NCBI RefSeq assembly: GCF_016592555.1
Contig: NZ_AP014546.1
Coordinates: 3,544,501 to 3,608,500 of the forward strand
Length of the DNA: 64,000 nucleotides
Source of the DNA: Neptunomonas japonica JAMM 1380
GTDB taxonomy: Bacteria > Pseudomonadota > Gammaproteobacteria > Pseudomonadales > Balneatricaceae
Direction: 5' to 3'
The notes beneath the pieces are model-generated. The model was not told the origin of the DNA, did not search any database, and saw only the letters and a program-made list of their open reading frames with translations. Position 1 is the stretch's first letter; the number at the start of each line of letters is the position of its first letter. Shown here one piece after another: positions 57,122 through 64,000 of the stretch. Both the position numbers and the translations under genes were made by a program.

Positions 57122-59146
57122 TCATGGAGCCAAGTCCACCAGCAACGAGGGCTGATCAAAGTAGTACCCTTGCGCAAAGTCGACCCCTATCGATTCTAAC
57201 TCACCCGCAATGTCTTGGCTTTCAACAAACTCTGCAATGGTTTGTTTACCTAGCGCTCTCGCCACATCGTTGATCGATCTTACCGTGGCTAAATTAACAG
57301 CATCTGTCATCATATCTTTAACGAACATACCATCAATCTTAATGATATCGACATCTAATGTTTTCAAATAAGCAAATGATGACAAGCCACTCCCAAAATC
57401 GTCTAACGCAAACTGGCAACCCAGAGCTTTAAGGCTTGCTATAAATTGACGAGCATTTTCAAGGTCTGTAATCGCTGCAGTTTCGGTAATTTCAAAGCAA
57501 ATTTTCTCAGCAGGCAATCCTGCCTGCTTAAGCTTAGTAATAATAAAACTCAGAGAATCCTGACAAGCAATAGATTGCCCAGACAAGTTAATAGCACAGG
57601 TATTGAGTGCAGCTAATTCTTGAGGATGAGTAGCCAACCAATCAAATGTTGCATTCACTACTTCACGATCCAAACGGGGCCCCAAGTGATAACGTTCAAC
57701 CAGAGGCAAGAATTGATTTGGATAAATAAGCTGCCCATCTGAGGCTTTTAACCGCAAGAGTATTTCATAATGCTTATCAGCACTGTTTTGCGGTTGCAAA
57801 CCAATAATTGACTGTCGATGCAACACAATACGCTTCTTATCTAATGCGTTATTTATTTGATTGATCCACAGCATTTCATGGCGCTTATCCGCCAAGGTTG
57901 CATCTCCAACATCGAAGGTGTGTACACGATTACGACCAGAGTCTTTCGCCACTTTACAAGCCGTATCTGCAGCATTAAGAATGTCTTCTATCGACGATGT
58001 ATGAGAATCAATTAAGGTCAGGCCAATACTCGCACTTATACGGTAAACTTCGCCGTCCCATTGGTAACGTACATCTGCAATGGCTTTACGGATATCATTA
58101 CAAATGACACTTCCATTAGGGACACCACAAGAGGTCAACAATATAGCGAATTCATCCCCCCCTAAACGTGCGACCACATCGGTTGTTCTCACACACACTT
58201 GAATCAAACGGGCTACTTGCGCTAATAACTCATCCCCAGCAGCATGCCCACATGTGTCATTGACAACTTTAAAGTGGTCTAAATCTACAAAACACAAAAC
58301 ATGCGTTACTGAGTCATCAACCGTATCGGAGTAATGAGCCAACATTCGGCTAAACTCGCGTCGATTGTTTAAGTCAGTCAATGCATCATGGCTAGCTTGA
58401 TAGGAAAGTGAATTGGTTAACCTGCGGGTATTGTTGCTCAGCTCAACGACTTCCTTGGGCCCACTCGTCACGCCGACAAACACTTCTCCTGCCTCAGCAT
58501 CTCTTGCCATCTGGGTCAGTTGTCGTAAAGGACTAGATATTTGTCGGTTAGCCCAATACCAGAGTAATAGTACCATTAAAGAGAATCCGCCCCAGCTTAG
58601 GTACTGAATCAGCGTAACATTGCTTCTCTCATTCGCCTGAAGTTTAAAATTAGTATTAACCGCGGCTTCAGAAAGGCTGCGTAAACGCCTTAAGCGTTCA
58701 ACTAACAATTCACTAACGCGGTCTGATTCAGCTAATAGGTAGGATAGTTGCTCATTACGGTTCTCGTTAGGAAGGACCGCAGCTTCTTCTAAATAGTGGC
58801 TCATGCTTGAGATGGTAGATGCCGTTTCAGACAATTCAGTAGTTAAAGGTATTGGAGAATCTTGGGCGCCTAAGTTTTCAAGGCTTTTTACAATAAAACG
58901 GCCCTTACTCACCCCACCTCTCACTAGGTAAGTTTGCCCAGAGCCCAGCACCAAATCAGCTGTAATCAGGTATTGCGATATATCAATCGCGAGTGATTCG
59001 ACATCTTTATTCCAAAGCACACTTTGCATATGTTTTTCAGATGCTTCATGCGCTAAACGAAATTGATGCGACAAAAGCAGCTCGATAAGAAAGCCACCGG
59101 CTAAGCAGGCAAGAATAACGGTTGCAAGATAACCTTTTATTCTCAT
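57122..59146 (-). CDS. Membrane GGDEF-EAL protein
   Basis: A 674-residue c-di-GMP enzyme. TM1 (about 6-27) and TM2 (about 180-197) enclose a helical periplasmic sensor; a HAMP-like linker (ISSPLRQLTQMARDAEAGE) leads to the GGDEF domain (about 250-410, motif RLGGDEFAILL, intact) and the EAL domain (about 430-670). The EAL triplet is EIL (YEILLRLK), but INLSGQS, FEITETAA, LDDFGSGLSSF and KIDGMFV keep the metal and catalytic residues, so phosphodiesterase activity is likely. It is the last gene of a porin/periplasmic-protein/GGDEF-EAL operon. Confidence 0.93.
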   Translation of the reverse strand: MRIKGYLATVILACLAGGFLIELLLSHQFRLAHEASEKHMQSVLWNKDVESLAIDISQYLITADLVLGSGQTYLVRGGVSKGRFIVKSLENLGAQDSPIPLTTELSETASTISSMSHYLEEAAVLPNENRNEQLSYLLAESDRVSELLVERLRRLRSLSEAAVNTNFKLQANERSNVTLIQYLSWGGFSLMVLLLWYWANRQISSPLRQLTQMARDAEAGEVFVGVTSGPKEVVELSNNTRRLTNSLSYQASHDALTDLNNRREFSRMLAHYSDTVDDSVTHVLCFVDLDHFKVVNDTCGHAAGDELLAQVARLIQVCVRTTDVVARLGGDEFAILLTSCGVPNGSVICNDIRKAIADVRYQWDGEVYRISASIGLTLIDSHTSSIEDILNAADTACKVAKDSGRNRVHTFDVGDATLADKRHEMLWINQINNALDKKRIVLHRQSIIGLQPQNSADKHYEILLRLKASDGQLIYPNQFLPLVERYHLGPRLDREVVNATFDWLATHPQELAALNTCAINLSGQSIACQDSLSFIITKLKQAGLPAEKICFEITETAAITDLENARQFIASLKALGCQFALDDFGSGLSSFAYLKTLDVDIIKIDGMFVKDMMTDAVNLATVRSINDVARALGKQTIAEFVESQDIAGELESIGVDFAQGYYFDQPSLLVDLAP

Positions 59147-59185
59147 TTTGGCTGCCCTCTCATCATAGCGACTTTTGCAATAATG

Positions 59186-59821
59186 CTATTGTAACTGTGC
59201 AGAAATGACATCTCCCCATGCAAGCTCAGTGATTGCAAGCGTCTTCAAAGCAGAGCTTAAAATCAATAAATGCATGGCCGAATTCTTCGAAAAAACACCT
59301 TGAGCATGCTCACTTAACCCTTGCCCATCAGCGCTTATTAACAATAACAGCTCACTAAATGACTTTCCTTGTAATACAGCCTCTACTTCATTTATCAAAG
59401 TATCATTACATTCAAAACTACGGCAACGCTGAAAAGCTAAGCCTTCAATTTTCATATTTGGGCTTATAGCCCAAGCAATTTCTATAAGCCCCCATTCAGA
59501 CAACTCTGAACGTGCTTGAACAAACCCTATAGAATTACTACCGTCTAGCACTTGATATAAGGTGTGCTTGCCAATTTCATTATGGTGAATAGTAAATGGT
59601 AAGCGTTCAGATACTTCACGTCGCATTTGTTGATCAATAGGTCGAATGATCGAACGATGCTTGGTTGCTTCAGGATAAAGACTATGGATAGCAAAAATAG
59701 GATCTCTTAATGAACAAAAGGCAGCAGATACAGGGATCGAAAAACTCACCAAAATAACTACTATCGCGGTTAGCACTCTTACATTATTTACCTGTAAGAA
59801 AAGACTCTCAACCTTACTCAC
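59186..59821 (-). CDS. Periplasmic/membrane-anchored FMN-binding-like protein (tentative)
   Basis: A 211-residue protein with a hydrophobic N-terminal segment (about 15-34) and a likely signal cleavage near VSAAF. GKHTLYQVLDGSNSIGFVQARSE and EIAWAISPNMKIEGLAFQRCRS resemble the FMN-binding fold of RnfG/NosR-like domains, but the flavinylation Ser/Thr motif is absent, so the assignment is weak. It begins 2 bp after the porin stop and ends 39 bp before the GGDEF-EAL gene, so it may pass a periplasmic signal from the porin substrate to that enzyme. Confidence 0.5.
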   Translation of the reverse strand: MSKVESLFLQVNNVRVLTAIVVILVSFSIPVSAAFCSLRDPIFAIHSLYPEATKHRSIIRPIDQQMRREVSERLPFTIHHNEIGKHTLYQVLDGSNSIGFVQARSELSEWGLIEIAWAISPNMKIEGLAFQRCRSFECNDTLINEVEAVLQGKSFSELLLLISADGQGLSEHAQGVFSKNSAMHLLILSSALKTLAITELAWGDVISAQLQ

Positions 59822-59823
59822 AC

Positions 59824-60882
59824 TTATATCCTCACGCGTAACTGTGCAACGAGCTTCGATGCCGTTTGTTGACCCGCTATGGTATCTAACTCATTAAACC
59901 ATTCAGTGCTAACATCAACAAATCGATTAATTTTCCACTGAACGCCTAATGATACGCTACTATGGTCTTGCCAAGTATCAGCATTTTCTTGCTGCGCGTG
60001 CCTTAGTTGCAAATAAGTATGCAATGACTCCATAGGGTTACGCCAAGACAGTTCTAATAAAGCGTTTCGCTGCCCTAAGCCACTGTTATCACCGCCTGAC
60101 AACTCAGCTAATGCCTCCCATTGACGATAGTAATGAACAACATCAATACCAACACGCTTACGCGCTACGGTTCCTTGAGCAGTAAGTATTTTCCCATTAA
60201 ACCAAGAGAAGCCCAGCACGGTATTTTCTCTTGACGGAGTTCCTATGCGACCTGCAAACACATAAGGGTTACCACGATCCGATATGTTGTTCCCTGATCC
60301 CCGTGTCAGCGCAACTTCATAATCCAGTTGTGCTGATACACCATTTAAAGAAACACCCCAGTCAGCTTTAATTCCTCTATCGCGGAATGTGTGTTGTCTC
60401 AACGTACCATTAGTATCTATGTTTTGTTCCAACCCAAATGGCACTTCAAAGTGTCCAACACGAACATTGAATGTATTACGGGTTAGCCCTGTAAAATTGA
60501 TATTCGCTATACGCCATGTAATTTCTGAATCATCACCATCATCAAAGAAAAACGCAGGGTTTTTAACCGCATTTAAACGGACCCAATAAGGCTGAAAAAC
60601 TAAAGTAGCAATATCTCCATTTTTTCCTGAGAACACCTTGTGAAAATCAACGCCTATAACATGTTGGCTCGATAAATGGTCTAGGTCAGTGTCCTGAATA
60701 AAGCGGCTAGAAAGATCCAACGCCCAGCGGCTATTATCCAACCAATGAGAAGCAGTGTGCTGCTGACTAGTTTGATTATCAAAATCAGCCGCACCAGCAA
60801 ACACAGAAGTAAAAACCATCACAAACATGGCGATTGTTCGATGAACCACATAGTGTACTGCCTTCAATGACAAACAGCTCAA
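59824..60882 (-). CDS. Outer-membrane porin-like beta barrel
   Basis: A 352-residue protein with signal peptide ending near VFAGAADFDNQ. The mature part alternates amphipathic strands (WALDLSSRFIQ, DIATLVFQPYWVRLNA, TFNVRVGHFEVPFGLEQNI, ALLELSWRNP, SLGVQWKINRFVDVSTEWF), as in phosphate-selective OprO/OprP-type porins. The last residue is Ile rather than Phe, which is unusual for a barrel protein. First gene of the three-gene operon. Confidence 0.75.
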   Translation of the reverse strand: MSCLSLKAVHYVVHRTIAMFVMVFTSVFAGAADFDNQTSQQHTASHWLDNSRWALDLSSRFIQDTDLDHLSSQHVIGVDFHKVFSGKNGDIATLVFQPYWVRLNAVKNPAFFFDDGDDSEITWRIANINFTGLTRNTFNVRVGHFEVPFGLEQNIDTNGTLRQHTFRDRGIKADWGVSLNGVSAQLDYEVALTRGSGNNISDRGNPYVFAGRIGTPSRENTVLGFSWFNGKILTAQGTVARKRVGIDVVHYYRQWEALAELSGGDNSGLGQRNALLELSWRNPMESLHTYLQLRHAQQENADTWQDHSSVSLGVQWKINRFVDVSTEWFNELDTIAGQQTASKLVAQLRVRI

Positions 60883-61193
60883 GCGCTTCTCCTATATCAT
60901 GATTGTTAAGCAAATAAAGGACTAATTTAGAAAATAAAAAGATTCATATATTCGATATCATAAGCATAGTTTACATCACGGGCTTGTCATGCCTAAACAC
61001 AAGGTTTTCTATCTATTTATGCTAAATATTTTCCTCAAAAAAATAACAATGGCGATCTAAAGCAGAGCTTACTCGCTTTCAACCAATGCCATAGGCTATA
61101 ACTAGTAGCTATAGTTATATTTTTTTCTTCTATACTGAATTCAACACAAAAATCACAGCACTATTTAGCGAGCAGGCTAACTTGGAGATTTTT
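60883..61193. other. Intergenic region between porin and chemotaxis genes
   Basis: 311 bp of AT-rich sequence between divergent genes. I saw no gene, terminator or sigma-28-type flagellar promoter (TAAA-N15-GCCGATAA) of convincing quality. Confidence 0.6.
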
Positions 61194-63689
61194 TTGAAAT
61201 CGTTTAACAACTCGAACATAAACACAAAGCTACTCCTCAGCTTTTTATTAATTGGTATAGTGCCGTTCGCAATACTCGCTATGGTCTCCATTTATAAGGC
61301 AAGTGACTCTCTATCAAAGCAAAGTTACCAACAGCTTGATGCTGTTCGTAGTATCAAAGCTCATCAAATAGAAAATTTCATGGCAACCAGCCGCCGAGAT
61401 GCTATAAGCCTTGCCTCACTACTTAGTACTCTTCTGAATACAGGTACGCTTCAACTGGTAATAACAGATCAAAATGCTGCGGGCAAAAATTTATTTTCTA
61501 CCTATTTAGAAAATCATGACTACGACGACCTACTTTTAATTGAGCCTACTGGGCTGATCTCTTATACAGCTGCAAAAAAATCAGACTACCAAACCAATTT
61601 AATGACGGGGCCGTATCGTGAATCACATTTAGGGGACCTTTTTCGAAGCATAGTGAAAACCGGACATTACTCAGAAGTAGATTTCGCACTTTACGGAGCA
61701 AGCTCTGGAGCTCCTGAGAGATTTATTGGAGCTCCAGTTTATGACGCTCAAGGAATACTCACTTTAGTCGTGGTACTAGAGATACCCATCGATCCTATTA
61801 ACGATATTATGGGAATACGCGAAGGCATGGGGAAAAGCGGTGAATCATACCTTATCGGGTCTGACTTCCTAATGCGTTCTGACTCTTTTATCGATCCAAA
61901 AAATCACTCAGTTGCAGCATCTTTTGCCAACCCTTCAAAAGGAAGCATAACAACAGCTGCTGCGAAAGCCGCCATCGCCGGAAGAACAGGCAGCCAGTTA
62001 ATAATTGATTACAACGGCAACCCTGTTCTCTCTTCTTACTCTCCAATTAATGTTGGGGGTAAACGCTGGGGACTATTAGTCGAGATTGATGAAGCCGAAG
62101 CATTTTCCGCAGTATCCACCTTAAAGCTTTGGATACTTCTTATTGGTTTCTTAGGGATTTTAGTCATCATTTTTGCTGCTCTGCGAATTTCACAGAAGAT
62201 AACAAAACCTATCTCTGGGTTAGCACACACCATACGTCAAGTTGAAGAAAGCGGTGACTTTTCTGCACGTTTACAAGTATCAAGTGAAGATGAGATTGGA
62301 CAAGCAAGTAAAGCGGTCAATCAATTACTCCAAGGTACTCAGAATGCATTAGCAGACACTAAATTGGTGATGAGAAAAATAGCAGCTGGCGATTTCACTG
62401 TACGCGTCACTCGTACCTTAAAGGGTGACCTTAACGACTTGAAGCAAGCAATCAACGACAGCGCAGAACAAACCCAAACAAGTATTTCTGCACTTAAACA
62501 GCTCATGGAAAACTTATCAACAGGAAACTTTAATACTGAGATAAAAACAGAGCTTCCCGGAAACTACCAGCAAATTGTTGATATTACCCAATGTGCCATG
62601 TTCGATATAGGCAACGCCATTAGGGAAGTTAACGATATCATGGAAGCAATGGCAAAAGGTGAATTTGACCTACGTATCGAGAGCGACTTACCAGGACAAT
62701 TACATATTCTCAAAGAGAATATCAATGATTCATTAGATGCCGTCAAAACAGCGACATCTGAGGCATTACTTGTTGCAGAACTCCAGTCACAAGGAAACTT
62801 AGTAGCGCGTATTGATGGGCATTACAAAGGACAATTTAACGAACTAAAACAGGCCATTAATCATGGCCAGCACTCAATATCAAAATTAGTCAATGAAGTC
62901 CGCATTTCTGCTCGGGATGTTTCCAGCGCCACTCAAGAAATATCTTTGGGCAATAACGACTTATCAGAACGCACTCAAGAACAAGCCATTTCAATAGAAA
63001 AAACCAGTATTCGAATAGAACAGATCAGCACAACCATTCAGGCCAATGCAAACAATGCAGCACAAGCAAACATCGTAGTAAACCAAGCCAAAGAGATCAC
63101 TGCGCATGGTGCTCAAGTTATGACAGGCGCCATCAACGCGATGTCTGCCATCCAAGCATCCAGTAAACATATTGCAGAAATCACTGCCTTAATTGATAGC
63201 ATTGCGTTTCAAACTAATCTATTAGCTCTAAATGCTGCAGTAGAAGCGGCACGTGCTGGGGAACAAGGACGAGGATTTGCTGTAGTTGCTAATGAGGTAC
63301 GCGATTTATCTCAAAAATCAGCTAAAGCTGCACGTGACATTAAAGAACTAATTAAAGATACAACACAGAAGATTAAAGAAGGTACAGAGCAGGTTCAATT
63401 ATCCTCAGATGCGCTTGAAGACATTACGAACAGTATAGAGGAAGTCACATTACTGACTCTGCAAATCAGCGAAGCTAGCCAAGAACAAGCCCAAGGCATT
63501 ATCCCAATCAATCGCGCCATCATGTCAATCGATGATATTACTCAACAAAACGCAGCCTTAGTCGAAGAGATTTCTGCCGCCGCAAGCGCCATGCATGATC
63601 AGGCTGACGGACTAAATACGTTGATGCAACGCTTTATCAGCGAGCAACCACCCACACAAAAAATAGATAAAACGACGTCACATACGTGA
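61194..63689 (+). CDS. Methyl-accepting chemotaxis protein
   Basis: An 831-residue chemoreceptor. I chose TTG 61194 since GGAG lies 6 bp upstream and yields [19 protein letters not shown], a usual receptor N-terminus; the upstream TTG at 61182 has no such site. TM1 (about 15-35), a periplasmic Cache-type domain to about 305, TM2 ([20 protein letters not shown]), a HAMP domain and two further HAMP-like helical repeats (about 385-550) lead to the signalling tip [34 protein letters not shown] (within residues 675-708). No C-terminal NWETF-like pentapeptide. The ligand is unknown. Confidence 0.95.
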   Translation: MKSFNNSNINTKLLLSFLLIGIVPFAILAMVSIYKASDSLSKQSYQQLDAVRSIKAHQIENFMATSRRDAISLASLLSTLLNTGTLQLVITDQNAAGKNLFSTYLENHDYDDLLLIEPTGLISYTAAKKSDYQTNLMTGPYRESHLGDLFRSIVKTGHYSEVDFALYGASSGAPERFIGAPVYDAQGILTLVVVLEIPIDPINDIMGIREGMGKSGESYLIGSDFLMRSDSFIDPKNHSVAASFANPSKGSITTAAAKAAIAGRTGSQLIIDYNGNPVLSSYSPINVGGKRWGLLVEIDEAEAFSAVSTLKLWILLIGFLGILVIIFAALRISQKITKPISGLAHTIRQVEESGDFSARLQVSSEDEIGQASKAVNQLLQGTQNALADTKLVMRKIAAGDFTVRVTRTLKGDLNDLKQAINDSAEQTQTSISALKQLMENLSTGNFNTEIKTELPGNYQQIVDITQCAMFDIGNAIREVNDIMEAMAKGEFDLRIESDLPGQLHILKENINDSLDAVKTATSEALLVAELQSQGNLVARIDGHYKGQFNELKQAINHGQHSISKLVNEVRISARDVSSATQEISLGNNDLSERTQEQAISIEKTSIRIEQISTTIQANANNAAQANIVVNQAKEITAHGAQVMTGAINAMSAIQASSKHIAEITALIDSIAFQTNLLALNAAVEAARAGEQGRGFAVVANEVRDLSQKSAKAARDIKELIKDTTQKIKEGTEQVQLSSDALEDITNSIEEVTLLTLQISEASQEQAQGIIPINRAIMSIDDITQQNAALVEEISAAASAMHDQADGLNTLMQRFISEQPPTQKIDKTTSHT

Positions 63690-63706
63690 ACCTTGGCTAT
63701 TAGGCT

Positions 63707-64000
63707 CTAACAATTAAAGTCAGCTTTTAAGGCTTTGAGAGTACTGGTTAACTCCTCAAACACTAGCTGACGTAACCACATGTGCCCTGCGTCTTTCATA
63801 TACCGCTCATGCCACACTACAGAATAGGTAAAATTATTTTGTTGCATAGGAAAAGGGATGATTTTCAATTGGTAATGCTTAGCGCAGCTGTGCGCTAAGC
63901 CAAAAGGAACGGTTAATACCAAATCACTTTGAGCCACCAGCGCCAGCGCAGCAACAAAGTGCGGCACTCTTAATGCAATACGCCGCTTTAGCCCTTTTTC
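63707..64000 (-). CDS. LysR-family regulator, C-terminal part (cut by window edge)
   Basis: The C-terminal 97 residues of a LysR-type effector domain: ALRVPHFVAALALVAQSDLVLTVP is the typical beta-strand/helix near the end of the inducer-binding domain, then QLKIIPFPMQQNNFTYSVVWHERYMKDAGHMWLRQLV is the conserved final section (by regions). The frame is open to the right edge, so the helix-turn-helix lies outside. Convergent with the chemoreceptor gene; targets not visible. Confidence 0.85.
   Translation of the reverse strand, partial: EKGLKRRIALRVPHFVAALALVAQSDLVLTVPFGLAHSCAKHYQLKIIPFPMQQNNFTYSVVWHERYMKDAGHMWLRQLVFEELTSTLKALKADFNC

Overview
The window reads as a chromosomal segment of a marine-type gammaproteobacterium, probably near the Oceanospirillales. 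The evidence is the conserved blocks prfA-hemA / lolB-prs-rplY-pth-ychF and queA-tgt-yajC-secD-secF, a FimX-like gene beside serB (as in Pseudomonas), and many c-di-GMP, chemotaxis and amine-uptake genes. This placement comes from gene order and protein recognition, not from a database search. Both edges cut genes: prfA on the left and a LysR-type regulator on the right.

Region 1 (1-20.3 kb) is core genome. It holds release factor 1 and glutamyl-tRNA reductase; a TPR lipoprotein and LolB; tRNA-Gln; PRPP synthetase, L25, peptidyl-tRNA hydrolase and YchF; a tRNA-Met/Gln/Gln array; a degenerate GGDEF-EAL FimX-like protein; SerB; RNase R; SecDF-YajC; the queuosine genes tgt and queA; and tRNA-Leu(CAA). 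ispE, usually between lolB and prs in relatives, is absent from that position.

Region 2 (20.3-25.8 kb) is accessory DNA. Next to tRNA-Leu lies a frameshifted tyrosine integrase, then a compact cassette (P-loop kinase-like protein, GNAT fused to an ASCH/PUA-like domain, stand-alone ASCH protein) and two AT-rich membrane-protein genes. A partial copy of the tRNA 3' end lies at about 24.85-24.89 kb, and a decayed IS6-family element follows. This small island is the best candidate for an undescribed system.

Region 3 (26-41.7 kb) carries a VOC protein and an MFS transporter, then an amine-utilisation neighbourhood: a taurine:pyruvate-type aminotransferase, an APC permease, a TTC38-like protein, a MocR (GntR-aminotransferase) regulator, a potFGHI-like ABC importer, a thioredoxin-like protein and an MmsA-type CoA-acylating aldehyde dehydrogenase. 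Together these suggest uptake of an amine, transamination to an aldehyde, and oxidation to an acyl-CoA; the substrate is not fixed by sequence.

Region 4 (42-50.5 kb) has a membrane diguanylate cyclase, a DUF1508-like small protein, and a six-gene co-directional cluster of unknown role (P-loop protein, ABC transporter with degenerate ATPase motifs, alpha/beta hydrolase, lipoprotein, VTT-domain membrane protein with no normal start codon, membrane-anchored amidohydrolase). An unlisted 57-residue ORF follows.

Region 5 (50.6-64 kb) has an M16 metalloprotease, class II ketol-acid reductoisomerase, a ModF-like double ATPase, a porin/periplasmic protein/GGDEF-EAL operon, a methyl-accepting chemotaxis protein and the LysR fragment. 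I saw no rRNA, CRISPR array or replication origin.
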